Shown here: piece by piece, positions 30,915 to 40,696 of the stretch | Position numbering within the stretch: position 1 is the first letter of the stretch | Layout: each line of letters opens with the position of its first letter | Assembly (NCBI RefSeq): GCF_020525925.1 | Contig: NZ_CP084876.1 | Coordinates: forward strand, 930,001-994,000 | Source: Klebsiella quasipneumoniae subsp. quasipneumoniae | Lineage (GTDB): Bacteria > Pseudomonadota > Gammaproteobacteria > Enterobacterales > Enterobacteriaceae | DNA length: 64,000 nt | Direction of reading: 5' to 3' | Notes under the pieces: model-generated | The model's input: only the letters and a program-made list of their open reading frames with translations | Told to the model about the DNA's origin: nothing | Databases searched by the model: none | Translations under genes and position numbers: made by a program

Positions 30915-32270
30915 TTAACCTCTTACAACCGTGATGGCCTGTTCGCTGATGGCCGCAACCACGCCGTCGATGCTGGCGTGAACCGGCGCGCCTAATGCGC
31001 CTGCCGGGATATCGGCAACGCATTGCCCGCGGGTAACGCGTTCACCCACTGCAACGTTCGCTACCGCGCTGGCGCCGATATGCTGGCGCAACTGTAAAGT
31101 CACTGTTTCTACTGCCGGTTCGTCTTCCACCAGCGGCGCCTCCTGATACCAGGGGCTCAGCCCCAGTTTGGCGATCAGTCGCTTCACCGGCACGAGGCGA
31201 TATTTCGCCATTTCGTCGGCCGGATAGAGCGGTCCTTCATAGCGCTGGTTTTGCGCGCGCAGCTCGCGTTTCAGCATGCGGTTGATGCGCATCGGCGAGA
31301 TCCCCACCGGACAGGCCACGCTTTCGCAGACGTTGCATTCCGAACAGGTGAGCGCGCTCAGCAGCAGCTGGGGCGTGGCGGCCTGATGAAAGTTCACCGC
31401 CCGCACCAGCAGGTGCGGGGAGAGTTCGTGGCCGATCAGATGCCGTGGGCAGAGATCGGTACACAGGCGACACTGTTCGCAGACGGTACGGGCCACGGAA
31501 AGCACCGTGCGCTCGTCCTGCATCCGCCGCTGGATAAGCGGATGGCTTTTGGGCAGCACCAGCAGGCCGCCGGTAGTTTTGGTTACCGGGCTATCGAGAG
31601 CAGTCATCAGGCCGCCCATCATCGGGCCACCGTTAATAAAACCGGGGTCGTCGACCGTCGCGCCGCCCGCCAGCGCCAGCACTTCGCGCAGCGACATGCC
31701 GATGGGGACGGTGACGGTCAGCGGTCGGGCGACCGCGCCGTTAACGGTTAGCGTGCGGCGGGTCACCGGGAACTGCTGCTCAACCGCACGGGCAATATTG
31801 AGCACCGTTTGTACGTTATTCACCACGACCCCAACGCTGGCTGGCAGCGCGGCGGGCGCGACCCGGCGACCGGTAGCCAACCAGATAGTCAGCACCTCAT
31901 CGCCTGCGGGATAGACATCCGGCAGAATATGCAGGCGAATACCGGCAGGCAGCAGCGGGGTAAGGGCATCGATAGCCCGGCGGTACTTCTCTTTCAGGGC
32001 AATCACCCCTTCGCGCGCGCCGGTTGCCGTCATCGCGTACTGCACGCCGCGGACCAGACGTGCAGCCTGCTGCCACATTAGCTGCTGGTCGACCTTGAGC
32101 ATCGGTTCGCACTCGGCGGCGTTAACCAGAAAGATCTCCACCTGCGCCTGCAGCTTCACGTGGGCGGGAAAACCTGCTCCACCCGCGCCGACTACGCCCG
32201 CAGCGCGCACGCGCTCGCGGATCTCCTCGGCGCTTCTGGCCATTTCAACAGCGTTGACGGCGGTACTCAT
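30915..32270 (-). CDS. pduS: Cobalamin reductase PduS
   Basis: A 451-residue flavo-iron-sulfur protein related to RnfC and NuoF that reduces cob(III)- or cob(II)alamin for re-adenosylation by PduO. The glycine-rich [14 protein letters not shown] near 26-39 is the nucleotide-binding region. Two Fe-S motifs are clear: Cys264, 267, 270, 274 and Cys309, 312, 315, 320. A C-terminal biotinyl-lipoyl-like stretch follows. It overlaps pduQ by 4 bases and sits just before pduT, its likely electron partner in the shell. Confidence 0.95.
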   Translation of the reverse strand: MSTAVNAVEMARSAEEIRERVRAAGVVGAGGAGFPAHVKLQAQVEIFLVNAAECEPMLKVDQQLMWQQAARLVRGVQYAMTATGAREGVIALKEKYRRAIDALTPLLPAGIRLHILPDVYPAGDEVLTIWLATGRRVAPAALPASVGVVVNNVQTVLNIARAVEQQFPVTRRTLTVNGAVARPLTVTVPIGMSLREVLALAGGATVDDPGFINGGPMMGGLMTALDSPVTKTTGGLLVLPKSHPLIQRRMQDERTVLSVARTVCEQCRLCTDLCPRHLIGHELSPHLLVRAVNFHQAATPQLLLSALTCSECNVCESVACPVGISPMRINRMLKRELRAQNQRYEGPLYPADEMAKYRLVPVKRLIAKLGLSPWYQEAPLVEDEPAVETVTLQLRQHIGASAVANVAVGERVTRGQCVADIPAGALGAPVHASIDGVVAAISEQAITVVRG

Positions 32271-33379
32271 CGCAGTTCCTCCAGCAGTTCCTGAATTTCC
32301 CCGGCGCTGGCCGGGCGAGGATTCGTGCGCAAGGTCACGTCAGCCAGTGCGGCCTGCACCATGGCCGGAATGCGCGCTGAGTACGCGGCACGTCCCTCTT
32401 TCAGCGCGACCGCCAGTGACGGCAGCGCACAGCGCTGCTTGAGCCGTTCGATTTGCTGGATCAGCGCATTGATCGCCGTACTATCGCTGGCGTCTGCCGG
32501 ACAAAAGCCGCAGGCTTTGGCCAGCCGCGCGTAGCGTTTTCCGGCGCGCGGATGACCGGCGTTAAAGCGGATAACCGCGGTTAACAGCAGCGCGTTGGCC
32601 AGTCCATGCGGGAGATGAAACTGCCCGCCAAGCTGGTGGGCGATAGCATGGTTAAGCCCCAGCCCCGCCTGGCTGAACGCCATCCCGGCAAGCGTTGAGG
32701 CATTGTGCATTTTCCCGCGCGTCGCCACGCAGTCGCCTTTTTCCACCGCCGTGGGCAGATACTGGAACACCAGTTTGGCGGCTTTTTCCGCCAGCGCGTC
32801 GGTAAAGTCGCTGGCGTGCGGAGAGACCCACGCCTCCAGCGCGTGGGTCAGCACGTCCATGCCGGTGTTGGCCGTAATCTGCGGCGGCACGCTGACCACC
32901 AGCTCCGGGTCAAGGATCGCCATATCGGGATAGAGCGCATTGTTGAACAGCGGGTACTTGATGCCTTTATCCGGATCGCTAATTACGCAGGCGCTGGTCA
33001 CTTCTGAACCGGTACCGCTGGTGGTCGGTATGGCCACGCAGGTTTCGATGCTGATGCCGCTCTGCTGACTGAACCAGACGATAGCTTTCGCCGCATCCAT
33101 TGCCGATCCGCCGCCGAAGCCGATGACCACTTGCGGCTGCAGGGCCTGCATTTGCGCAATGCCCTGTACCACGGTGTGGATAGTGGGATCCGGGGTTATC
33201 TCGCTAAAGACGCTAATGCGGTTATCTGCGGGCAACGCCTGACGCAGGGTTTCCAGCAGCGGCGAGCGCGCCAGAAAGCCATCGCAGATAATCCAGATGT
33301 GCTTGTTGGTAAAGCGCTTGAGCACCGCCAGGCTACCCTGACCGCTGTACAATCGCGTTTGTAGTGAGAAAGTCTTCAT
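32267..33379 (-). CDS. pduQ: 1-propanol dehydrogenase PduQ
   Basis: A 370-residue iron-dependent alcohol dehydrogenase that reduces propionaldehyde to 1-propanol and regenerates NAD+ for PduP within the shell. The nucleotide motif GFGGGSAMDAAK spans about 87-98, and the metal ligands lie in MDVLTHALEAW and in the HAIAHQLGGQFHLPHG segment. It lacks an encapsulation peptide; in Salmonella it enters the shell by binding PduP. The gap to pduP is 11 bases. Confidence 0.95.
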   Translation of the reverse strand: MKTFSLQTRLYSGQGSLAVLKRFTNKHIWIICDGFLARSPLLETLRQALPADNRISVFSEITPDPTIHTVVQGIAQMQALQPQVVIGFGGGSAMDAAKAIVWFSQQSGISIETCVAIPTTSGTGSEVTSACVISDPDKGIKYPLFNNALYPDMAILDPELVVSVPPQITANTGMDVLTHALEAWVSPHASDFTDALAEKAAKLVFQYLPTAVEKGDCVATRGKMHNASTLAGMAFSQAGLGLNHAIAHQLGGQFHLPHGLANALLLTAVIRFNAGHPRAGKRYARLAKACGFCPADASDSTAINALIQQIERLKQRCALPSLAVALKEGRAAYSARIPAMVQAALADVTLRTNPRPASAGEIQELLEELR

Positions 33380-33390
33380 CGCGACCTCGG

Positions 33391-34782
33391 TTAGCGAATG
33401 GAAAAGCCGTTGGTCAGCACGCAGCGACGGGAGCGGGCAAACGTGCGCGCCGAGGTTGTCCCTTCACCGGTCGGCGTGGCGATAGTAAAGGTGGTAAAGC
33501 CTTCGCCGCCGACGCCGATCCCGGCATAAGAGGGGCCGTTCTTGACGAATATCGAGGTTTGCAGGGTGCGGGCCGCGAGGTTCAGGCGCGACACGTTCTG
33601 CGAGTGCATAATGGCGGTATGATGCAGTCCCTCTTCAACCTTCAGCGCCAGGGCCAGCGCGCTATCGAAATCGCTAACTTTCACTATCGGCAGCATCGGC
33701 ATCAGCTGCTCGCTGGTAACCCACGGATCGTCGGCGTTAACCAGCGCTATCAGTAGACGCGGCGCTTTCGCCGGAACGGCGATCCCGGCCGCTTCGAGCA
33801 TGGCTGATGGGCTTTTGCCGACCAGTTTTTTATTCGCCTGGCCTTCAGGCAGGCAGGCGGCCCGGAGTCTGTCGGTGTCGGCCGGGCTCAGCAGCAGCGC
33901 GCCGAAGGTTTGCATTTGCTGCACCAGACGTTCGGCGACGCTCTCCACCACAATCAGGCTCTTCTCGGCAATGCAGGGCAGGTTGTAATCGAACGAGGCG
34001 CCGTTGATGATATCTTCCGCCGCTTTAACCAGATCCGCCGTTTCATCAACGATGCAGGGCGGGTTACCCGCGCCAGCGCCAATGACTTTCTTACCGCTCT
34101 TCATGCCCATCGCCACAATTCCCGGGCCGCCGGTAATGGCCAGAACCGCAATGCGCGGATGGGCCATCATCTGCTGGGTGGCTTCAAACGTCGGTTCCGC
34201 CACGGTGACCACCAGATTGCGGATGCCGCAGCAGCGGAAAACAATCTCTTCAATCATGCTAATCAGCTTCAGAGAGACCTTTTTTGCTCCCGGGTGCGGG
34301 CTGAAATAGACGCTGTTGCCCGCCGCCAGCATGCTGATGCTGTTGTTGATGATGGTCTCCGTCGGGTTGGTGCTCGGCGCGACCGACCCGATAACGCCAA
34401 ACGGCGAATACTCAAACAGCACCATGCCGCCGTCGCCGGTCAGCGCCGTGGTGGTGAGATCTTCCACGCCCGGCGTGTTGTCCAGCGCAGCTTTGTTTTT
34501 CAAAAATTTATCTTCTTTGTTGCCCATCCCCGTTTCATTGGCGCTCTCTTCCGCCAGGGCGGCCAGATGCGGCGTCAGCTCCTGACGCATTGCGCTAATG
34601 ATGGCGCTGCGGGTTTTTAGCGGGCACTGCTGATAACGTAAGAACGCCTGATGCGCGGCATCAATGGCCTCGCTCACGGACTGAAAAATCCCTTTGCCCT
34701 GCGCCGGGTTTGGCGTTTGGGCTGGGGTTAACTGTTCGCTAAGAATGGTGCGAATAAGCGTTTCGAGTTCAGAAGTATTCAT
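33391..34782 (-). CDS. pduP: CoA-acylating propionaldehyde dehydrogenase PduP
   Basis: A 463-residue enzyme that oxidises propionaldehyde to propionyl-CoA with NAD+ inside the microcompartment. The first 18 residues (NTSELETLIRTILSEQL) form the amphipathic encapsulation helix, followed by a Pro/Gln-rich linker. The aldehyde dehydrogenase domain has the likely nucleophile Cys270 in FDYNLPCIAEK. It overlaps pduO by 4 bases. Nearly identical in length to Salmonella PduP. Confidence 0.97.
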   Translation of the reverse strand: MNTSELETLIRTILSEQLTPAQTPNPAQGKGIFQSVSEAIDAAHQAFLRYQQCPLKTRSAIISAMRQELTPHLAALAEESANETGMGNKEDKFLKNKAALDNTPGVEDLTTTALTGDGGMVLFEYSPFGVIGSVAPSTNPTETIINNSISMLAAGNSVYFSPHPGAKKVSLKLISMIEEIVFRCCGIRNLVVTVAEPTFEATQQMMAHPRIAVLAITGGPGIVAMGMKSGKKVIGAGAGNPPCIVDETADLVKAAEDIINGASFDYNLPCIAEKSLIVVESVAERLVQQMQTFGALLLSPADTDRLRAACLPEGQANKKLVGKSPSAMLEAAGIAVPAKAPRLLIALVNADDPWVTSEQLMPMLPIVKVSDFDSALALALKVEEGLHHTAIMHSQNVSRLNLAARTLQTSIFVKNGPSYAGIGVGGEGFTTFTIATPTGEGTTSARTFARSRRCVLTNGFSIR

Positions 34783-35789
34783 TGATGAGTTCCCACGTTA
34801 ATGGCCGCGATGGCGGTCTGTGCGATATCCATGTCCTGTTCAACGCTGCCGCCGCTGATGCCAAGACCCCCAATTAATGAGCCGTCGCGCCACAGGGCGT
34901 AACCGCCGCCAAAGGTCACCACTTTTCCCTGCAAATGCGTTTCGAGGCCATAAAGCGCGGCGCCCGGCTGAACGGCCTCGCTCAGCTCATGGGTCGCCGT
35001 TTTCATCGCCACCGCGGTCCAGGCTTTTTTCGGCGCCAGTTCGCTGCTGACCAGCAGGGCGTCCGGCATCCGCCAGGTCACGGTTTCGGTGCCGTGTGCG
35101 TCAACGATGCTGATCACCACCGGCACCTGAAGCTGCTGCGCGCGCTCAACGGCGGCGCGGGTGAGCTGGTGCAGATCGTGGAATGAAAGGTCCAGGGGCG
35201 TCTTCTCCTTGCTGCGGCTCGGTAGAGTGGCGGCCAGATAGCGCCGGCTCACTTCACGAATGATGTTGTTCTGGTGCGCATCGCTATCTTCCGCGCGCGC
35301 CAGGGCGTACAGGCAGTCTGACAAGCGATTGATGTAGCGCATCAGCACCTGGCGCACGTTGACTTCCGCCGCCAGCTCAACCAGTCGCCGTTCGGCCCGG
35401 CGGGCCAGCGTGCGGGCAAAATGCAGGCGGCTCGCGGCTTCGCAGCGGCCGGGTAAAATAAAGCTGTGCAGCGGCTCGACGCGGGCCATGGCCCGATCGA
35501 TGGCGGCTTCCAGAGCGGAAATCTCTTCGCTGCTGATGTAGCGCTGTTTCGGCGACGGCCGTTCGCTGTCGCTGGCCAGTTCTGCGCTAAACCAAAAAAG
35601 CTGCTGCTGGATGGCCTCAAGTAAGGCGCGGTGATTTTCATCCGCGGCGGCGCAGGCGCACAGGCTCAGCGCGGCGTTCAGCTCATCCAGCGTGCCGTAG
35701 GCTTCAACCCGCGGGTGGGTTTTACTCACCCGCTGGCCGGTAAAGAGTGAGGTGGTGCCAGCGTCGCCCGTTCGGGTATAAATCGCCAT
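34779..35789 (-). CDS. pduO: ATP:cob(I)alamin adenosyltransferase PduO
   Basis: A 336-residue two-domain protein. The N-terminal domain (about 1-190) is a PduO-type adenosyltransferase, with the ATP-binding N-terminus IYTRTGDAGTTSLF and the R-x-ER-type motif near RRAERRLVEL. It makes adenosyl-B12, the cofactor of PduCDE. The C-terminal domain (about 195-336) belongs to the GlcG/HbpS (DUF336) family, which may bind heme or cobalamin. It is required near PduS, which supplies reduced cobalamin. Confidence 0.96.
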   Translation of the reverse strand: MAIYTRTGDAGTTSLFTGQRVSKTHPRVEAYGTLDELNAALSLCACAAADENHRALLEAIQQQLFWFSAELASDSERPSPKQRYISSEEISALEAAIDRAMARVEPLHSFILPGRCEAASRLHFARTLARRAERRLVELAAEVNVRQVLMRYINRLSDCLYALARAEDSDAHQNNIIREVSRRYLAATLPSRSKEKTPLDLSFHDLHQLTRAAVERAQQLQVPVVISIVDAHGTETVTWRMPDALLVSSELAPKKAWTAVAMKTATHELSEAVQPGAALYGLETHLQGKVVTFGGGYALWRDGSLIGGLGISGGSVEQDMDIAQTAIAAINVGTHQ

Positions 35790-35798
35790 ATTCGCTCC

Positions 35799-36074
35799 TT
35801 AACGTGAAAGCGTATCGACAATGCCGACAACGGCGAGGTCGATGGCCTCGTTTGGCCCGGAAAAAACGTGCCTGGCGCTGGAGCCGCCGCTGAGCAGAAC
35901 CAGCTCGCCGATCCCCGCGCCGACGGAATCCACGGCGACTTCATCACCGGAGGTCGGCGAGGCGGGAAGCTCGCCATCGGCGCTGACCCGCCGCACCAGC
36001 AGCAGCTTTTTGCCGATCAGGGAAGGCGATTTTTGCGTGGAGACAACCGCGCCCGTGACTCGTGCCAGATGCAT
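35799..36074 (-). CDS. pduN: Microcompartment vertex protein PduN
   Basis: A 91-residue member of the EutN/CcmL family, which forms pentamers that close the vertices of the polyhedral shell. The N-terminus [18 protein letters not shown] and the GSSARHV turn are family features. A single copy is encoded, as expected for a low-number vertex protein. It starts 3 bases after the pduM stop and ends 9 bases before pduO. Confidence 0.95.
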   Translation of the reverse strand: MHLARVTGAVVSTQKSPSLIGKKLLLVRRVSADGELPASPTSGDEVAVDSVGAGIGELVLLSGGSSARHVFSGPNEAIDLAVVGIVDTLSR

Positions 36075-36077
36075 GAT

Positions 36078-36569
36078 TTACTCCTGCTTAATTAATTGAA
36101 TATGCCGCGCCTGTACCGCTTCGCGCGCCAGCGCGGTCACGATGCATTTGCGGTGGATAACCAGGCGACCCTGACCCAGCTGCGCGACGTCGCGATAGCT
36201 CAGCACCGATCCTGCGTGCAGGATCAGCGGCAGCCCGCGCTCGTCGGTGAAGATCGCCGGCAGGCGCGCCAGTTTTTTGACCGGGATAACCGGCAGCAGC
36301 TGGCTGTGCAGGGTGAGCTGCACGCGGATGCCGAAAGCCAGCGCGTCGTGAATTTTCCGGGCCGCAGGATCGTCGGTTTCCGCCTCCGTCAGCTGGCCCA
36401 GCAGCGGCAGGTCGACAAGCAGGATGTGCAGCGAGGCGTGCTGGCTGAACAGCCCGGGGCAGTCGGCATTGCGCAGCTGCGCAACGCTCAGCGTCGCCGT
36501 GCTATGGGCGCGACGCTGCAGCCTGGAGACGATTTCCTCCACGATGCGCTGCAGAACTTCGCCGTTCAT
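36078..36569 (-). CDS. pduM: Microcompartment assembly protein PduM
   Basis: A 163-residue protein needed for proper microcompartment structure in Salmonella; its biochemical role is unknown. The first 16 residues (NGEVLQRIVEEIVSRL) form an amphipathic helix with the same hydrophobic spacing as the encapsulation peptides of PduD, PduE, PduP and PduL, followed by a basic linker. This suggests that it binds the inner face of the shell. It is coupled to pduL by a 4-base overlap. Confidence 0.9.
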   Translation of the reverse strand: MNGEVLQRIVEEIVSRLQRRAHSTATLSVAQLRNADCPGLFSQHASLHILLVDLPLLGQLTEAETDDPAARKIHDALAFGIRVQLTLHSQLLPVIPVKKLARLPAIFTDERGLPLILHAGSVLSYRDVAQLGQGRLVIHRKCIVTALAREAVQARHIQLIKQE

Positions 36570-37198
36570 CGCGGGCCTACCAGCCGGGCAAAGGCCTGCG
36601 GATTATCGGCGCCGGCGGCGTTGGCTTCATCGGTATCAATGTGCATTTCGAGACGCATATCCGGTGAAACGCGAATCGCCACGTTGTTGAAAATCAGCCC
36701 GCGCTCGTTGCCTTCAATGGCCACGGAGACCCTATCGCCGTGGGAAACCCGCAGGATCAGCGCATCGAGCGGCGACATATGAATATGCCGCTGCGCGACG
36801 ATAACTCCTGACGACAGCGTCAGTTCGCCATAGGGGCTGACCAGACGGATGCCCGGCGTCCCTTTCAGATCGCCGGACATTCTTAGCGGCGCCGCAACCC
36901 CCAGGGTTCGGGCATCGGTACGCGATATTTCCACCTGGCTTACCGAACGCAGTGGGCCGAGCAGGCGCACATTTTTAAGCTGCCCCTTCGGCCCTACCAG
37001 GGTGACGGTTTGCTCCGCAGCGTACTGTCCCGGCTGCAGCAGCGCTTTTTTCTCGCTGATGGGATGGCCAGGAAACAGGCGTTCATAATCCGACGCCGAC
37101 AGGTGGATATGACGATTTGAAACCCCCAGCGGAATGGGCCGCAGACGCATCTCGTCGAGGACTTTACTGACCGTTGATTCGAGAAGCTGTTTATCCAT
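36566..37198 (-). CDS. pduL: Phosphotransacylase PduL
   Basis: A 210-residue zinc phosphotransacylase that swaps CoA for phosphate on propionyl-CoA and recycles CoA inside the shell. It is unrelated to classical Pta. Two HxHxS motifs (His30/His32 in SNRHIHLSASD and His138/His140 in QRHIHMSPLDA) and His186 supply the metal ligands. The first 20 residues carry an encapsulation helix. The ATG overlaps the pduK stop by one base (TAATG). Confidence 0.96.
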   Translation of the reverse strand: MDKQLLESTVSKVLDEMRLRPIPLGVSNRHIHLSASDYERLFPGHPISEKKALLQPGQYAAEQTVTLVGPKGQLKNVRLLGPLRSVSQVEISRTDARTLGVAAPLRMSGDLKGTPGIRLVSPYGELTLSSGVIVAQRHIHMSPLDALILRVSHGDRVSVAIEGNERGLIFNNVAIRVSPDMRLEMHIDTDEANAAGADNPQAFARLVGPR

Positions 37199-37659
37199 TA
37201 CGCTTCACCTCGCTTGCCGGGATGAATGCAAAGGGTGCGCGGCTCGCCCTTCTGGCGCGGACATTTTGGATCCAGGCACAGGTTGCAGCTGACCACGCCT
37301 TGTTGCTGGAGGGGCTCTTCTGCTGGCGCTTCAGAAACGACATTAGCCGTCTCTGACTCTTCAGGCTCAGGTTCCATGACGGAGGGTGGGGCAGCCTCTA
37401 CGGGCAGGATCCCTTCTCCGGGTCTGGCGATGACTTTATGAGCCACCAGACCGTTTCGCTGTTCGGCAAACAGTGCACCGGTGGTGATGGCCGCCTGTAC
37501 TGAGGCCACATCACCGGTAATTTTAATGACCGTCCAGCCTGAACCATTGGTCTTTTCGAGGGCGACCAGCGTGATAGAAGCGGATTTCGCCATGATATCG
37601 GCGCAGCTAATAGCCAGTGCCAGACCACAAACTTCAAGTAATCCCAGTGATTGCTTCAC
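37198..37659 (-). CDS. pduK: Microcompartment shell protein PduK
   Basis: A 153-residue protein made of one BMC domain (about 1-85) and a C-terminal tail. After an acidic, proline-rich linker the tail has Cys125, Cys128, Cys133 and Cys144 (CxxCxxxxC...C), a probable Fe-S or metal site. I take the GTG at 37659 as start, since AAGGAG lies 6 bases upstream and the next residues KQSLGLLEV match the start of Salmonella PduK. An in-frame ATG 24 bases further upstream would add 8 residues. The gap to pduJ is 24 bases. Confidence 0.9.
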   Translation of the reverse strand: MKQSLGLLEVCGLALAISCADIMAKSASITLVALEKTNGSGWTVIKITGDVASVQAAITTGALFAEQRNGLVAHKVIARPGEGILPVEAAPPSVMEPEPEESETANVVSEAPAEEPLQQQGVVSCNLCLDPKCPRQKGEPRTLCIHPGKRGEA

Positions 37660-37683
37660 GCGGTGCTCCTTATTCGCCATCAA

Positions 37684-37959
37684 TCAGGCTGATTTCGGTA
37701 AAATGGCCTCAACGTCGCTGTGCGGACGCGGGATCACGTGGCAGGATTTCACTTCGCCTACGACGCTTGCCGCCGCGCTGCCCGCATCTACCGCCGCTTT
37801 GACCGCGCCGACATCGCCGCGAACCATGACGGTCACCAGACCCGAGCCAATTTTTTCGTAGCCGACCAGCTGCACGTTGGCCGATTTCACCATCGCATCG
37901 GCGGCCTCAATGGCGCCTACTAACCCTTTTGTTTCAACCAGTCCCAGTGCGTTATTCAT
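37684..37959 (-). CDS. pduJ: Microcompartment shell protein PduJ
   Basis: A 91-residue single-BMC hexamer protein, a major facet component and close paralogue of PduA; the two differ mainly in the last third. The pore loop reads [10 protein letters not shown]. In Salmonella its position in the operon, not only its sequence, decides whether it can replace PduA as the diol channel. It overlaps pduH by 8 bases. Confidence 0.96.
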   Translation of the reverse strand: MNNALGLVETKGLVGAIEAADAMVKSANVQLVGYEKIGSGLVTVMVRGDVGAVKAAVDAGSAAASVVGEVKSCHVIPRPHSDVEAILPKSA

Positions 37960-38329
37960 ACTGCTGTTCTCCTGTTGCTTCGCTATTCAGATCCCGGAAC
38001 GGGATCCCTTTGACCAGCCGTGCCGCGTTATTACCGGTGTTACGTTGGGCCTGACTGTCCTGATGATGCATCAGCGTAAAAAGCGGCGCCGATGCGGGTA
38101 AATTCTTGTAGTGCACGACCAGCGTATGGCGGTCGCAGGCGATGCCCACCAGTAGCGGCGAGCTGCGCGCCGCCTGCCAGGCGCTGTCCACGACATCCCC
38201 GGCCGGGTGATGCTGGAGCAGGAAAGGAATGCCTTCCTCTTCGATACCCAGCAGCACGTCGCGCCACAGGCCGTCGCAGCCGTCGATGGCGGCGATCACA
38301 ATAGCCGGGGCGCTGTGATTACTGTCCAT
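37952..38329 (-). CDS. pduH: Diol dehydratase reactivase small subunit PduH
   Basis: A 125-residue small subunit of the ATP-dependent chaperone that swaps damaged cobalamin out of diol dehydratase. Its fold resembles the beta subunit of the dehydratase, which it displaces. [26 protein letters not shown] holds the conserved core, split here only for naming. It overlaps pduG by 11 bases, in line with equimolar PduG and PduH. Confidence 0.94.
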   Translation of the reverse strand: MDSNHSAPAIVIAAIDGCDGLWRDVLLGIEEEGIPFLLQHHPAGDVVDSAWQAARSSPLLVGIACDRHTLVVHYKNLPASAPLFTLMHHQDSQAQRNTGNNAARLVKGIPFRDLNSEATGEQQYE

Positions 38330-40151
38330 GCGCGAACTCCTTATGCCAGGAGAGAATCAGGCCGGTGGCCACCGCGTTTCTGGGGCCCTCGCTGCCGCGA
38401 ATATTTCCCCGCCCGGCAACCAGGCGGTAGTGCGCCAGCGCATCGGTGACCAGCTGCGGGACCTCGAAATCCAGCGACGAACCGCCGACCAGCACCACGA
38501 ACGGAATATCGCGAATGTTGCCGGTGGGGCTGACCTGACGCAGTGCGCGCAGGGCGTTGGTGACAAAGACCCGCTCTTTGGCGCTGCGGCGAATGGCGCG
38601 TACTTTTTCCAGCGCTAAGTCGCCGGGTAGCGGCACCAGTTCGTCCGGTTTCACCACGCAGACGCGGGCGAATACGGCGGGGGGCAGCGGCGTGGAGAAG
38701 AACTGCACGCTGCCGTCCTCGTGGCGTAAATGGAACAGGCTTTCCACCTTGGCCAGCGGGTACTTCTTGATCTCTTCCGCCAGATAGCGGTCTTCCAGCC
38801 CCAGCTCGCGGGCAATAATCATCGTCACCATATCGCCTGCTCCGGCGAGGTGAGTGGCGATGATTTCGCCTTTGGGGTTGATGATGGAGGCATCGGTGGA
38901 GCCTGCGCCGAGGTCGAGGATCGCCAGCGGTCGGGTGGTACCCGGCGTGGTCAGCGCGCCCAGAATGGCGGCTTCGGCCTCGGCGCCGCCGATCTGCACG
39001 TCGATATTGAGCTTCTGCTCGATTTCGCGGGCAATCATCGCCATCTGCAAACGATCCGATTTCACCATTGAGGCGATGCCCACGGCCTGCTCAAGCGAGA
39101 ACTCCCCGGCAAGACCGCCGGTGACGCTCACCGGCACCGAAGTATCGACGGCCAGCAGGTCCTGAATGAATATTTCGCTGCTGGGCTTGTTGGCCAGCTC
39201 GGCCATGGTCTGGCGCACGTGTTCCAGCATGCCGCCGATATTGGTCCCCGACTCGCCGGTGACGTTATCGAGCTTGCCGCAGCCGTCGACCGCTTTCATG
39301 ATGGCTTCGGCGCCAGCGGCAACGTCTACGCGTACGCTCCGGCCCTGGGCCAGCAGCTCAAGGTTACCGGCGGGTATCGCGCGCGCTTTGACGTCACCGG
39401 ATGGCGTTTTGACCACCACGGCGGAACGGTTGCCAATCAGCGCACGAGCCATCGGGACGATGTTTTTCGTCTCCTCGGCGTTGAGGTGGAATACGGTGGC
39501 GATGCCGTAGGGGTTAGAGAGCGTTTCGATGACCTTCCCCGGGACGGCGACCTCAATTGCCGCCAGCATTCCCAGCGGAATGCGTTCGATGTACAGCACT
39601 TCGTCAACAATCGGCAGCGGTTTTTCCAGCCGGTTGCTGACCAGTACGCCATCGTCACGTTGCAAAATGACGCCGGTAATCTGATATCCGGCGCGCAGGG
39701 AAGCGTTAATCACGCTGGCGATATCGGCAAAATCGAACGCCGACGACACCACCAGGATATAGGGCGCGTCCGCCGGGCGGGTTAACAGCTCCTGCGGCGT
39801 AATGGTGATGCCCACGCCAAGCCCCGCGCCGCCGGGCGTTTTCGGGTTATGGCCGATCATGGTCGATTCGGTGATGATGGTCTCGGTAATGGTTTCCATC
39901 GCCACATCGCCAATCACCGGCGTAGCTTCATTAATGCGGATGAGCGAAATATCGCTGACAGCGATCCCGGCGCCTCTGGCGACGAGGGCGAGCGCCTCCT
40001 GAATACCGAACACGTTACGCAACGTGCCTTTGATCCCGGTGGTTTCCGCCAGCGCGCTGTGGGTGATTGTCAGCGTGCCAGCCTCATTCAGAGTCGCCAG
40101 GGCGACTTCCGTCGATGAGTTGCCGATATCAATGCCAGCTATATATCGCAT
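38319..40151 (-). CDS. pduG: Diol dehydratase reactivase large subunit PduG
   Basis: A 610-residue ATPase of the actin/Hsp70 type that reactivates PduCDE by releasing inactive cobalamin with PduH. Phosphate-binding motifs are visible at the N-terminus (AGIDIGNSSTEVAL) and at LDLGAGSTDASI. Length agrees with Salmonella PduG and Klebsiella DdrA. It starts 9 bases after the pduE stop. Confidence 0.96.
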   Translation of the reverse strand: MRYIAGIDIGNSSTEVALATLNEAGTLTITHSALAETTGIKGTLRNVFGIQEALALVARGAGIAVSDISLIRINEATPVIGDVAMETITETIITESTMIGHNPKTPGGAGLGVGITITPQELLTRPADAPYILVVSSAFDFADIASVINASLRAGYQITGVILQRDDGVLVSNRLEKPLPIVDEVLYIERIPLGMLAAIEVAVPGKVIETLSNPYGIATVFHLNAEETKNIVPMARALIGNRSAVVVKTPSGDVKARAIPAGNLELLAQGRSVRVDVAAGAEAIMKAVDGCGKLDNVTGESGTNIGGMLEHVRQTMAELANKPSSEIFIQDLLAVDTSVPVSVTGGLAGEFSLEQAVGIASMVKSDRLQMAMIAREIEQKLNIDVQIGGAEAEAAILGALTTPGTTRPLAILDLGAGSTDASIINPKGEIIATHLAGAGDMVTMIIARELGLEDRYLAEEIKKYPLAKVESLFHLRHEDGSVQFFSTPLPPAVFARVCVVKPDELVPLPGDLALEKVRAIRRSAKERVFVTNALRALRQVSPTGNIRDIPFVVLVGGSSLDFEVPQLVTDALAHYRLVAGRGNIRGSEGPRNAVATGLILSWHKEFAHGQ

Positions 40152-40160
40152 ACGAAATCC

Positions 40161-40682
40161 TTAATCGTCGCCTTTGAGTTTTTTACGCTCGACGTACAGC
40201 GTGGCCGCCTCGCGAACGAAAGCGGCGCAAATCTTCGCCTGATAGCGGCTTTCGAGATCGTCGGCAATCGCCATCAGCTCTTCTTTGGTGGAACGATACG
40301 GACGAAGGGCGTTGTAGATTTCAAGAATGCGATCGTCCGGTACCGCGGTCAGTTCGGCGGCGCGCTCGAAGTTCATCGCCAGCCGGTCGCGGCCCGCGTC
40401 CCTGGCGATAGAAGCCTGTAAGCGCAGCGTTTCCGGGGTAATACGCATATCCTGGGCGGTAACGTTGTTGCTCAGCACGTTTTCCAGCGTAAAGTCGTCC
40501 AGCGTTTTATTGGTGGCGGTTTTCACCCATTCCGGGTGTTTGTTCGCCAGCGGGTAGTCGCTGACCTTTGCGCTACGGGACGCGCCGTCTACCGCCGGAG
40601 CCGCCGTCGGCGCCTCGCCCTGCAGGCTGTTCATGCGGCTTAATACGTCGCGCACCATCGATTCAATTGCGTCGGTATTCAT
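40161..40682 (-). CDS. pduE: Propanediol dehydratase small subunit PduE
   Basis: A 173-residue gamma subunit of adenosyl-B12-dependent diol dehydratase. The N-terminus NTDAIESMVRDVLSRM is an encapsulation-type helix, followed by an Ala/Pro linker. The start at 40682 has AAGGA at the right distance and gives the Salmonella length; an in-frame Met 18 bases upstream is less likely. It lies between pduD and pduG with gaps of 14 and 9 bases. Confidence 0.95.
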   Translation of the reverse strand: MNTDAIESMVRDVLSRMNSLQGEAPTAAPAVDGASRSAKVSDYPLANKHPEWVKTATNKTLDDFTLENVLSNNVTAQDMRITPETLRLQASIARDAGRDRLAMNFERAAELTAVPDDRILEIYNALRPYRSTKEELMAIADDLESRYQAKICAAFVREAATLYVERKKLKGDD

Positions 40683-40696
40683 GGAGTTATCCTTTA

